A stretch of 8,582 bases of DNA from Chloroflexota bacterium (GCA_902812455.1 CADDZH010000151.1:1-8582), one strand, 5' to 3'; shown: positions 1 through 6,299, counted from the first letter of the stretch. Program-made: numbers and translations. The notes: a model not told the origin generated them from the letters alone.

Positions 1-72
1 CTGCTGATGTCTTGCAGCCGCAAACGGCGCGCTCGGCTCATCGGAAATGTCATTCGCGCTATGCCTCTTCCT

Positions 73-115
73 AGCAAGAAAGGAGCTTGCTCGTGTTACT
101 TATCTTTGTTTTTTT
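73..115 (+). terminator. Possible weak terminator of an upstream gene
   Basis: A 6-bp stem (AGCAAG at 73-78, CTTGCT at 86-91) with a 7-nt loop begins at the TAG that ends the left-edge open frame. It is followed, after about 13 nt, by a T-rich run (TTTGTTTTTTT, 105-115). The gap between stem and T-run is too long for a textbook intrinsic terminator, and the loop contains AAAGGAG, so the element could equally be a ribosome site within a hairpin. Confidence 0.22.
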
Positions 116-123
116 GGAGTCAA

Positions 124-233
124 TGCCGCAAGGGTCGCCCCTACCCTATACGGATCGGCTTGTGAAGCCGTGTCATGGTAGTGGCAGGGCTTCGCCTCTG
201 GCATCCCCTGCCCTAGAAGCTATGTCCCTGCCA
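124..233. repeat. Palindrome-dense, dispersed-repeat-like segment
   Basis: The segment opens with a GC-rich unit at 124-144 whose reverse complement reads GTAGGGGCGACCCTTGCGGC. I recall this as a very common dispersed intergenic motif in Ktedonobacteria and related genomes; that is memory, not a search. A perfect hairpin follows: CGGCTT (156-161), loop GTG, AAGCCG (165-170). Then TGGCAGGG (182-189) can pair with either CCCTGCC (206-212) or CCCTGCCA (226-233), giving two mutually exclusive stems. Such density of inverted repeats is typical of small non-autonomous or REP-like elements. Boundaries are approximate and no target-site duplication was found. Confidence 0.4.
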
Positions 234-271
234 TCGCCGCCACCCTTCCCAACTTATCCCTACGGCAACTT

Positions 272-321
272 TTTACCAGGATTTAACTTGCCTTAACATA
301 TCCTTCAAGCACAGTTAACCC
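272..321 (+). promoter_or_regulatory. Pho box: five direct repeats upstream of pstS
   Basis: Five related hexamers lie in the same orientation: TTTACC (272), TTAACT (283), TTAACA (293), TTCAAG (304) and TTAACC (315). Start-to-start spacings are 11, 10, 11 and 11 bp, about one helical turn. This matches the way OmpR/PhoB-family regulators bind tandem direct repeats, and the unit is close to the TT(A/C/T)ACA consensus of Bacillus PhoP boxes. Its place directly upstream of the pst operon, with a PhoB-like regulator gene in the same locus, supports it. The likely effect is activation of pstS and downstream genes under phosphate limitation. Confidence 0.65.
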
Positions 322-326
322 TCCAA

Positions 327-335
327 TGGTAGGGT
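327..335 (+). promoter_or_regulatory. Extended -10-like element of the pst promoter
   Basis: TGG-TAGGGT fits an extended -10 (TGnTAnnnT) and starts a few bases after the last Pho-box unit. PhoB-type activated promoters commonly have the box in place of a -35 about 10 bp upstream of the -10. No good -35 hexamer is present, as expected for such a promoter. The predicted transcription start is near 342, leaving a leader of about 100 nt before the pstS start. The hexamer matches TATAAT only at its T, A and final T, so it is weak without an activator. Confidence 0.4.
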
Positions 336-345
336 AGGAGTGTGC

Positions 346-381
346 CTGGACATAGCTTGCGGAGATCAGCAAGATGTCCGG
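346..381 (+). other. Stem-loop at the 5' end of the pstS leader
   Basis: GGACAT (348-353) pairs with ATGTCC (374-379), and CTTGC (356-360) with GCAAG (369-373). The result is an 11-bp stem with a 2-nt bulge (AG, 354-355) and an 8-nt loop; a C-G pair and a T-G wobble extend it outward. It sits only a few bases after the predicted transcription start. There is no T-run directly behind it, the nearest being at 400-404, so simple termination is unlikely. A 5'-end stem-loop of this kind can protect mRNA from degradation, or it may be a regulatory fold. Confidence 0.5.
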
Positions 382-406
382 CAGGAAATAGAACCGTAGT
401 TTTTCG

Positions 407-424
407 CAAGATTACCAAGATTAC
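407..424 (+). repeat. Tandem 9-bp repeat before the pstS ribosome site
   Basis: CAAGATTAC occurs twice back to back (407-415 and 416-424), followed directly by GAAGAGGAG, which contains the ribosome binding site. Two copies are too few to call a microsatellite. It lies in the untranslated leader and could be a protein or RNA contact site or a chance duplication. Confidence 0.35.
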
Positions 425-443
425 GAAGAGGAGACACACACTC

Positions 444-1580
444 ATGCTCTTTCGAGGGTTAACACATCCCGAGACAAAAGGTGGACTGTTTACACATCTG
501 GGCACGATAGCGCTACTCAGCCTGGTGCTCATTTTAGCCGCCTGCGGCAGTTCGAGCGGCGCAACCGGTAGCAGCCCTTCATCAAACTGCCCGTCCATGA
601 AAACATTGAATGGAGCGGGATCAACGTTCGACGGCCCGCTTTTCTCAAAGCTCTTTAGCGTCTACTCCAGCGTGCCATGTGGCGCGAATGTGAACTACCA
701 GCTCATTGGCAGTGGCGCAGGCATTAACGATCTGCTCCACAACCTGGTTGACTTCGGAGCAACCGACGCTCCCATGAAAGACGCGCAACTGGCCCAGAGT
801 ACGCATGGCCCCATCATCCACATTCCTGTGACGCTTGGAGCGGTTGCTATGTCCTATAACCTGACAGGTATCCCGGGCCATTTGAAATTCACCGGGCCTG
901 TCATCGCCGACATCTACCTGGGCAAAGTGACCAGGTGGAATGACCCTGAGATTGCGAAGCTCAATCCCGGCATCACGTTGCCGAACGAGGCGATTACAGT
1001 GGTGCATCGCTCGGATGGTAGCGGCACGACCAGCATCTTCACACACTATCTCTCGGCCATCAGTCCCGAATGGGCCTCGAAAGTTGGCGCCTCAACAACG
1101 GTGAACTGGCCGGTAGGCGTCGGCGGCAAGGGCAATCCGGGCGTGGCTGCCGCAATCAAAGCCACCCCAGGGGCGTTGGGCTACGTCGAACTGGCCTATG
1201 TGGTTGCCAATGACTTCCCCTACGCTGTCGTGCAGAACGCGGCTGGGAACTACGTCGCCCCGTCGCTGGACGGCGCGAAAGCGGATGCGGCCAACGTCAC
1301 GAGCATTCCTGCCGATCTGCGCTTCTATATCGTGAACGCGCCTGGTGCGGATTCGTACCCCATTTCCGGCTTTTCATGGATTATTGTCTACCAGCATCAA
1401 ACCAACGCCGACAAGGGTGAGGCGATTGCCAACATGCTCTGGTGGGTCACGCATACGGGGCAAAATTACTCATCGGCATTAACGTATGTGCCATTGCCAG
1501 CCAGCATTGTCACCAAAGACGAGGCACAGATCAAGTCCATGACCTGTGGCACCAGCAACACTCCGTGCTACAAGGGCTAA
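444..1580 (+). CDS. pstS: Phosphate ABC transporter substrate-binding lipoprotein PstS
   Basis: The product is the extracytoplasmic phosphate-binding component that delivers Pi to PstCA. I chose the ATG at 444 (378 aa) because AGAGGAG (427-433) precedes it by 10 nt and the protein then begins with a lipoprotein signal: a hydrophobic stretch at residues 19-33 and lipobox L-A-A-C with the lipidated Cys at 34. The open frame extends up to a GTG at 342, but that region is leader RNA. Family motifs are clear: GAGSTF (57-62), GSGAGI followed by DFGATDAP, the phosphate-contacting HRSDGSGTT (188-196), and GGKGNPGV (227-234) followed by GYVELAYV. A Ser/Gly-rich linker follows the lipidated Cys, as in other surface-tethered PstS. 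The mature domain has four further cysteines (49, 79, 368, 375) that could form disulfides. It is the first gene after the Pho box. Confidence 0.95.
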   Translation: MLFRGLTHPETKGGLFTHLGTIALLSLVLILAACGSSSGATGSSPSSNCPSMKTLNGAGSTFDGPLFSKLFSVYSSVPCGANVNYQLIGSGAGINDLLHNLVDFGATDAPMKDAQLAQSTHGPIIHIPVTLGAVAMSYNLTGIPGHLKFTGPVIADIYLGKVTRWNDPEIAKLNPGITLPNEAITVVHRSDGSGTTSIFTHYLSAISPEWASKVGASTTVNWPVGVGGKGNPGVAAAIKATPGALGYVELAYVVANDFPYAVVQNAAGNYVAPSLDGAKADAANVTSIPADLRFYIVNAPGADSYPISGFSWIIVYQHQTNADKGEAIANMLWWVTHTGQNYSSALTYVPLPASIVTKDEAQIKSMTCGTSNTPCYKG

Positions 1581-1631
1581 CACTCATCAAGATGGATAGT
1601 GTCTTGAGAGATGCGAGCTATCGCATCCCTT
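1580..1631 (+). other. Two stem-loops between pstS and pstC
   Basis: The first overlaps the pstS stop: ACACT (1580-1584) and AGTGT (1598-1602) with an inner CAT/ATG extension and a 3-nt bulge. The second is a perfect 7-bp stem, GATGCGA (1610-1616), loop GCTA, TCGCATC (1621-1627), with a few more outer pairs across a mismatch. No T-run follows, so neither is a standard terminator. The gap to pstC is 105 nt, much longer than the other junctions here. In other bacteria hairpins at this junction protect the abundant pstS message or cause partial read-through. I infer the same role. Confidence 0.4.
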
Positions 1632-1685
1632 CGACACATTGCCCGGACACGACCTTCATAACGCTTCTATGGAAAGTGGGGTAGT

Positions 1686-2675
1686 ATGCAAAGCGATTTT
1701 GCTGCCAACGAGAGGGTAGGGCTACAAAGTACTGCGTGGTGGAAATTTGGGAGCAACCGCCGCACCAGCGATCTCATCTTTCGCGGGTTCACGCTGCTGT
1801 TCGTCTTGTTCACCCTGGCGATTGTCCTGGGCGTGGCAGCGGTGCTGGTCATCGACTCCATGCCAACGATCAAAGCGTTTGGTTTCAGCTTTCTGACCAG
1901 TCAGGCCTTTGATCCAGTGCATAATGTGTTTGGCGTCGCGCCAGCAATTTTCGGCACATTAGTAACATCGCTCTTCGCCATCATTTTCGCCGTGCCGATA
2001 GGCGTTGGCTCGGCGATTTTCTTGATCGAGTTTTGCCCGCGCCCCCTGCGAACGGCGCTGGCCTTCATCATGGAGCTACTCGTGGCAATTCCCAGCGTGG
2101 TCTTTGGGCTATGGGGATTTCTCGTGCTGGCTCCCTGGCTGCAGGCAAGTGGAGAACCCTGGTTACAGAAACACCTGGGCTTTCTGCCATTCTTCCAGGG
2201 ACAGTATCACGGGCTGGGCCTGCTGGCGGCAGGCATGATCCTTGTGATCATGGTTCTCCCACTTATTATCAGCGTCTCGCGAGAAGTCATGCTCACCGTG
2301 CCGCGTTCACAGCGTGAAGCGCTGCTGGCTCTGGGAGCGACACGCTGGGAGGTGATCCGTCACGCTATCCTACCGGCATCGCGTGTGGGGATCATGGGCG
2401 GCGTGATCCTGGCCCTGGGGCGTGCCCTGGGTGAGACGATGGCCGTCACGATGGTCATCGGCAACCAGGCGTCTCCCATCAGCGCGAGCCTGTTCAGCAC
2501 CGGCTATACGCTCTCCAGCGTGATTGCCAACCAGTTCGGCGAAGCAACACCTGGCCTATTCCTCTCATCGCTGCTGGAGGCCGGCCTGCTCGTTTTCCTG
2601 ATTACGCTGATTGCGAATATCCTGGCACGACTACTGGTAGCGCGCATGGGACGTTTCAATACGGGAGGTGCATGA
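1686..2675 (+). CDS. pstC: Phosphate ABC transporter permease PstC
   Basis: This 329-residue inner-membrane permease forms the phosphate channel with PstA. About six hydrophobic segments are visible, near residues 34-56, 87-115, 123-150, 176-195, 232-258 and 293-317. The cytoplasmic EAA loop that docks on PstB is at about 211-230 (EALLALGATRWEVIRHAILP). The conserved GRALGETMAVTMVIGN segment follows, and PstC-type signatures such as AIPSVVFGLWG (134-144) are present. The ATG at 1686 has only a weak G-rich ribosome site (GGAAAGTGGGG, 1671-1681), poorer than those of its neighbours, so PstC may be made at a lower rate than PstS. Its TGA overlaps an ATG (ATGA) at the start of pstA, indicating translational coupling. 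The soluble N-terminal tail of about 30 residues is ordinary for the family. Confidence 0.95.
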   Translation: MQSDFAANERVGLQSTAWWKFGSNRRTSDLIFRGFTLLFVLFTLAIVLGVAAVLVIDSMPTIKAFGFSFLTSQAFDPVHNVFGVAPAIFGTLVTSLFAIIFAVPIGVGSAIFLIEFCPRPLRTALAFIMELLVAIPSVVFGLWGFLVLAPWLQASGEPWLQKHLGFLPFFQGQYHGLGLLAAGMILVIMVLPLIISVSREVMLTVPRSQREALLALGATRWEVIRHAILPASRVGIMGGVILALGRALGETMAVTMVIGNQASPISASLFSTGYTLSSVIANQFGEATPGLFLSSLLEAGLLVFLITLIANILARLLVARMGRFNTGGA

Positions 2676-2677
2676 GC

Positions 2678-3559
2678 ATGAGCGCAACGACTGCCAATCC
2701 ATTTCAGCCGCCGCGCACCATACATATGCTGCGCCGGAATTTCAGCAACACCCTGGTCGTTCTCGTGTGCGTTCTGACCGCGCTCCTCGTCGTTGCCATC
2801 CTGCTGTACCTGTTGTTCTACGTGATCCAGCAGGGTCTGCGCAATCTGAACCTGGCCTTTTTCAGCGAACTGCCGGCAGCCTTCGGATCGAGTGGCGGCG
2901 GCATGGGAGAAGCGATTCAGGGGACCTTGATCCTGGTCGGGCTGGCCTCGCTTTTCGGCGTGCCGCTGGGCCTGTTCATGGGCATCTACCTTTCGGAGTT
3001 TGGGCGTGGTCCCTTTGGAAACTCGGTGCGTTTCCTGGTATCGGTGCTGACGGGGATTCCGACGATCATCTTCGGCCTGTTCGCCTGGGTCGTGATCGTG
3101 ATTCCGCAGCAAACATTTTCAGCGCTGTCGGGCGGCGTTGCGCTTGGCATCATCATGATCCCAATTGTCGCCACAACGGCTGAGGATGTGCTGCGCCTCG
3201 TGCCGCGCGAGATACGCGAGGCGTCGCTGGCGCTCGGCGCAACCGAATCGCGCACCATCCTGCGCGTAGTGATCCCATCGGCCATCAATGGCATCATCAC
3301 CGGCATTGTGCTGGCGATGGCGCGGGTGGCAGGCGAGACGGCGCCGCTGCTTATGACAGCCTTCGGCAGCACGTTCTGGTTTTCGGGGCTGAACCAGCCA
3401 GTAGATGCACTCCCACTGCGCATCTTCGTGTTTACGGAAAGCCCCTACCAGATACAGATCAGCCAGGCCTATACCGGTTCGCTGGTGTTGATTCTCCTGA
3501 TCTTTATCGCTTCGTTTCTGGTGCGCTGGGCCACCGGTGGTTTCCGTCGCCGATTCTGA
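2678..3559 (+). CDS. pstA: Phosphate ABC transporter permease PstA
   Basis: This is the second channel subunit, partner of PstC. Two ATGs six bases apart are possible. The first (2672) overlaps the pstC stop but is only 3 nt from GGAGG (2664-2668). The second (2678) is 9 nt away and is chosen, giving 293 aa; the first would give 295. Six hydrophobic segments are evident, beginning near residue 25. The EAA loop lies at about 181-200 ([20 protein letters not shown]), followed by the PstA hallmark [32 protein letters not shown] (124-138) is the PstA counterpart of the PstC AIPSVVFGLWG segment. The protein ends in a short basic tail (FRRRF). The stop is 23 nt before the pstB start. Confidence 0.95.
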   Translation: MSATTANPFQPPRTIHMLRRNFSNTLVVLVCVLTALLVVAILLYLLFYVIQQGLRNLNLAFFSELPAAFGSSGGGMGEAIQGTLILVGLASLFGVPLGLFMGIYLSEFGRGPFGNSVRFLVSVLTGIPTIIFGLFAWVVIVIPQQTFSALSGGVALGIIMIPIVATTAEDVLRLVPREIREASLALGATESRTILRVVIPSAINGIITGIVLAMARVAGETAPLLMTAFGSTFWFSGLNQPVDALPLRIFVFTESPYQIQISQAYTGSLVLILLIFIASFLVRWATGGFRRRF

Positions 3560-3582
3560 TGGCAAGAAGGAGGTGCGTTCAT

Positions 3583-4335
3583 ATGTCGATCCAGGTACGC
3601 CATTTGAACATGTGGTATGGCAAAAACCAGGCGCTGCATGATGTCAGCCTTTCGATTGCGCCATTGAGTGTGACGGCGTTGATCGGGCCATCGGGCTGCG
3701 GCAAATCGACGTTTATTCGCTGCTTGAACCGGCTGCATGATGAGACACCGGGGGCGCGCGTCAGCGGCTCCGTGATCGTCGAGGGCGTCGATATCTATGC
3801 GCGCTCTATTCGCGCCTTGCAGGTGCGAACATACGTTGGGATGGTGTTCCAGCAGCCGAATCCACTGCCGCATTACAGCATCTGGGACAACGTTGCCATC
3901 GGGCCGCGCCTCAATGGGCTAGCACGAGGAACCAGCCTCAATGAGCTGGTAGAGCGTAGTCTCCGGCAGGCCGCACTCTGGGATGAGGTGAAAGACCGGC
4001 TCTCAGTATCTGCCGGGCAGCTTTCAGGAGGGCAGCAGCAGCGGCTGTGTATTGCACGCGCGCTCGCTGTCGAGCCGAAGATACTGTTAATGGACGAGCC
4101 GTGTTCGGCGCTCGACCCGATCTCGACCTTGCAGATCGAAGAGCTGATCCTGAAGTTGAAGGAGGCATACACCATTGTGGTAGTCACGCACAATATGCAG
4201 CAGGCCGGGCGTATTGCTGACGTGACCGCTTTCTTCCTACAGGGGCGGCTCATTGAGATGGGCGAAACTACACGCTTTTTTACACATCCACAACGGAAAG
4301 AGACCGAAGAATATATCACCGGGCGCTTTAGCTAG
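3583..4335 (+). CDS. pstB: Phosphate ABC transporter ATP-binding protein PstB (first copy)
   Basis: Cytoplasmic ATPase that powers phosphate import through PstCA. The ATG at 3583 (250 aa) has a near-perfect AAGGAGGT (3567-3574) 8 nt upstream. An in-frame ATG at 3559 overlaps the pstA stop but would lie upstream of that ribosome site, so it is rejected. Visible motifs: A-loop Tyr12, Walker [10 protein letters not shown] (35-43), Q-loop within [11 protein letters not shown] signature LSGGQ (147-151), Walker B and D-loop [12 protein letters not shown] (168-179, catalytic Glu172), and switch His203 in VVTHNMQQ. The DEPCSALDP form and CLNRL after Walker A are typical of PstB. All catalytic residues are intact and the length is normal for the family. 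A second pstB follows one small gene later. Confidence 0.95.
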   Translation: MSIQVRHLNMWYGKNQALHDVSLSIAPLSVTALIGPSGCGKSTFIRCLNRLHDETPGARVSGSVIVEGVDIYARSIRALQVRTYVGMVFQQPNPLPHYSIWDNVAIGPRLNGLARGTSLNELVERSLRQAALWDEVKDRLSVSAGQLSGGQQQRLCIARALAVEPKILLMDEPCSALDPISTLQIEELILKLKEAYTIVVVTHNMQQAGRIADVTAFFLQGRLIEMGETTRFFTHPQRKETEEYITGRFS

Positions 4336-4372
4336 TCAGGTCGAAGCGCGTCACAAGTAAAGGAGCAGCACC

Positions 4373-4603
4373 ATGAATGCTATGAATCCGAGCAGCGAGT
4401 CTGAGCGGGGAGACATGCCCTTACCACCTGGAGCTAACATCTGCTCGCGCAAGGTTGCTCGCAGCGGGCACATCTCCTTCGAGGGCCGCCCATACTTCAT
4501 CAGCAAAACGCTGGCTGGTCGCTATATCAGGCTGATCGTCCTGGCCGACCGGTTGATTGTTGACACGGCTATTCCGTTGCATAAAGAGTACCGCCTTGTT
4601 TAA
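4373..4603 (+). CDS. Small protein of unknown function, transposase-CTD-like beta-barrel
   Basis: This 76-residue ORF lies between the two pstB genes. Its ATG has AAAGGAG (4359-4365) exactly 7 nt upstream, as good as any site in the locus, and it is co-directional with 37 nt and 45 nt flanks, so it is very likely translated as part of the operon. Residues 1-22 are polar and flexible. Residues 25-74 contain SRKVARSGHISFEGRPYFIS, then LAGRYIRL and a beta-rich end closing on EYRL. I recognise this spacing (RKV, G-x-ISF-x-GR-x-YF, LAG-x-Y-x-x-L) as resembling the small C-terminal beta-barrel of IS481/Mu-type transposases. No catalytic domain, terminal repeats or other transposon parts lie nearby. 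Function is unknown: it may be a domesticated accessory domain or regulator. An alternative start is the ATG at 4382. Confidence 0.75.
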   Translation: MNAMNPSSESERGDMPLPPGANICSRKVARSGHISFEGRPYFISKTLAGRYIRLIVLADRLIVDTAIPLHKEYRLV

Positions 4604-4628
4604 GTAAGATATGATATGCGAAAGAACT

Positions 4629-4645
4629 ATTACCCGGTGGGTAAT
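4629..4645 (+). promoter_or_regulatory. Perfect inverted repeat over the pstB2 ribosome site
   Basis: ATTACCC (4629-4635), GGT, GGGTAAT (4639-4645) is a perfect 7-bp inverted repeat with a 3-nt centre. It contains the GGTGGG that is the best ribosome-site candidate for the ATG at 4649, which begins 4 nt after the repeat. As RNA the hairpin would hide that site; as DNA it could be an operator. If translation instead begins at the ATG at 4616, it lies in codons 5-10. Confidence 0.4.
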
Positions 4646-4648
4646 TTC

Positions 4649-5536
4649 ATGGAAACACAAATGAACAACAAATCTGGTCAAAAGCAACCAGGTTCAGCCG
4701 CACAGAGCGACGGGATTGCGCCGGTGCCAGTAGCTCTGCCAAAGCTCCAGATCAGTCAGGTGGCCAGCAGCTTCAAGGACGATGCTGAAGTTGTGATCGA
4801 TGTCAAAGATCTCAATTTCTTCTACTCCTCCAAACAGGCGCTACAGGGTATCACATTACCCATCAAGCAGCACCAGGTCACGGCTTTAATCGGTCCATCC
4901 GGCTGCGGCAAAACTACTTTTTTGCGCACGCTCAACCGCTTGAATGACCTGATTCCTGGCACGCGCACAGAGGGTAAAGCGATCTTTCATGGCCTGAACA
5001 TTTACGATAAGACAATAGATGTGGTCTCCCTGCGCCAGCGCATCGGCATGGTCTTCCAGCGCCCGAATCCCTTCCCAAAATCCATTTTTGAGAACGTCGC
5101 TTACGGTTTGCGCATTCAGCGCAAACCGCGTGAGGAGATCCAGGAAACGGTCGAGGAAAGCCTGCGCCGTGCTGCTCTATGGGACGAGGTCAAAGATCGT
5201 CTCAAGGCATCGGCGCTGGAACTGTCCGGTGGGCAGCAGCAGCGCCTTTGCATCGCGCGTGCGCTGGCCGTCAAGCCGGAAGTGCTGCTCATGGATGAGC
5301 CATGTTCTGCGCTCGACCCTATTGTCACGTTGAAGATCGAAGAGTTGATCTCGCAACTGGCAAAGGACTACACCATTGTGATTGTGACGCACAACATGCA
5401 ACAGGCCGCGCGGGTTTCACAGTATACGGGCTTCTTTCTTTCTGGCAAACTGATCGAATTGGCCCCAACTGTCGAGCTGTTTGAGCATCCCGGGCAAAAA
5501 GAGACCGAGGATTACGTGAGCGGGCGCTTTGGTTAA
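4649..5536 (+). CDS. pstB: Phosphate ABC transporter ATP-binding protein PstB (second copy)
   Basis: This is a second PstB-type ATPase, probably interchangeable with or alternative to the first. In-frame ATGs occur at 4616, 4649 and 4661. I prefer 4649 (295 aa) because GGTGGG lies 7 nt upstream, whereas 4616 has only AAGTAAG. With 4649, Walker [10 protein letters not shown] is at 82-90, LSGGQ at 192-196, Walker B VLLMDEP at 212-218 (Glu217) and the switch His at 248. It shares the stretches [28 protein letters not shown] and [11 protein letters not shown] with the first copy. Unlike that copy, it carries about 50 extra N-terminal residues rich in Gln, Ser, Pro and Ala before the usual [11 protein letters not shown] beginning. 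This extension is not part of the ABC fold. phoU follows after 19 nt. Confidence 0.93.
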   Translation: METQMNNKSGQKQPGSAAQSDGIAPVPVALPKLQISQVASSFKDDAEVVIDVKDLNFFYSSKQALQGITLPIKQHQVTALIGPSGCGKTTFLRTLNRLNDLIPGTRTEGKAIFHGLNIYDKTIDVVSLRQRIGMVFQRPNPFPKSIFENVAYGLRIQRKPREEIQETVEESLRRAALWDEVKDRLKASALELSGGQQQRLCIARALAVKPEVLLMDEPCSALDPIVTLKIEELISQLAKDYTIVIVTHNMQQAARVSQYTGFFLSGKLIELAPTVELFEHPGQKETEDYVSGRFG

Positions 5537-5555
5537 ATAAAAAGGAGAATCGTTG

Positions 5556-6299
5556 ATGCCAAGAACGATGTTAGATAAAGAGTTGCAGGATCTGCATACC
5601 AAGATCGTGCAATTAGGATCGCTCGTCGAGAAAGCGCTGGTAGAGGCCCTTACCTCAATGAAAACGAGCGATTTTACGACATTCCGGGGAGTAATTGAGG
5701 CCGATGCCAGCATCGATAACCTGCGCACAACTATTGAAGAACATGTCATTCGTTTATTGACCCTGCAACAACCGCTTGGAGGCCGCGATTTACGCTATCT
5801 TACTGCGACATTGTCAATTGTGGGAAGCCTCGAACGGATTGGTGATGGGGCCGCCGGCATTGCGGAGATTAGTTTGCGTATGCCACAGCCCGAATCTCCT
5901 CAATCCCAGGTCATGGAAGATCGTGCTGCCGAAACAATTGATAGAAGTGCGGAAAGAGAAGATACCCTAGATATGGAGGTGCTGATCTTGAACCATCTTC
6001 TCGATTTGGGGATGGAGGCGCGAGGCGTCCTCCAGGAGACACTGGCGGCTTTCGCCAACAACGATGCCCAGGCTGCAAGACGTATCCAGGAAGAAGACGA
6101 ACTGGTGGACAGGCGCTATGAGACGGTGCAACATGAGTTAATGCACATTTTAGCAACTGCTCATGCCATCCCTGATAAAGGCGATCCTTCCTTCCTGCAG
6201 CGTGTTGCCTACCTGCTCTGGATCGCCCATAAGCTGGAGCGAGTGGCTGACCACGCCACGAAAATCTGCCGGAAGATCATCTACATTGTAGAAGGATAA
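5556..6299 (+). CDS. phoU: Phosphate signalling regulator PhoU
   Basis: PhoU is a cytoplasmic all-helical protein that links Pst transporter state to the PhoR/PhoB system and restrains phosphate uptake. The ATG at 5556 (247 aa) has AAAGGAG (5541-5547) 8 nt upstream; a TTG at 5553 is less likely. Two tandem three-helix halves are visible, each ending in the metal-binding motif: ERIGDGAAGIAE (93-104) and ERVADHATKICR (228-239). In both, the Asn that often ends the ExxxDxxxN core is replaced, by Gly and Lys. Between the halves, about residues 108-140 form a polar, acidic linker (PQPESPQSQ... then many Glu/Asp/Arg) that makes the protein somewhat longer than usual. Its place at the end of the pst cluster is typical. 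Confidence 0.93.
   Translation: MPRTMLDKELQDLHTKIVQLGSLVEKALVEALTSMKTSDFTTFRGVIEADASIDNLRTTIEEHVIRLLTLQQPLGGRDLRYLTATLSIVGSLERIGDGAAGIAEISLRMPQPESPQSQVMEDRAAETIDRSAEREDTLDMEVLILNHLLDLGMEARGVLQETLAAFANNDAQAARRIQEEDELVDRRYETVQHELMHILATAHAIPDKGDPSFLQRVAYLLWIAHKLERVADHATKICRKIIYIVEG

Larger units (their letters stand above)
1..271. other. Upstream region without a convincing gene
   Basis: No complete gene is supported here. A + strand frame beginning at base 3 stays open to a TAG at 72-74 and could be the last 23 codons of a gene entering from the left, but the peptide has no recognisable feature. A GTG at 93 has an AAAGGAG seven bases upstream and opens a frame of about 66 codons to 296. Its product is Pro/Ser/Leu-rich low-complexity sequence running across palindromic repeats, so I do not call it a gene. 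The rest is the hairpin and repeat segment listed separately. Confidence 0.5.

Noticed and set aside
93..296. ORF of about 66 codons starting at GTG 93 with AAAGGAG upstream
   Set aside because: The peptide is low-complexity and runs through palindromic repeat DNA into the Pho box; the start and ribosome site look coincidental.
342..443. In-frame N-terminal extension of PstS starting at GTG 342
   Set aside because: It would put 34 charged residues before the lipoprotein signal, and it coincides with the predicted transcription start and the leader hairpin; ATG 444 has a proper ribosome site.
645..1046. 133-codon antisense ORF inside pstS
   Set aside because: Shadow of a well-supported gene; no recognisable product or start signal.
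2504..3112. 202-codon antisense ORF across pstC and pstA
   Set aside because: Its product is His/Gln/Arg-rich with no domain, no ribosome site was found, and it mirrors the codon bias of two certain genes on the + strand.
3873..4319. 148-codon antisense ORF inside the first pstB
   Set aside because: Cys/Ser/Arg-rich shadow translation; a similar shadow appears opposite the second pstB, showing it is a by-product of the conserved ABC sequence.
4560..4587. TTGACA with a -10-like TAAAGA 16 bp downstream, inside the small gene
   Set aside because: The -35 is perfect but the -10 matches only three of six consensus bases; there is no other sign of an internal promoter for the second pstB.
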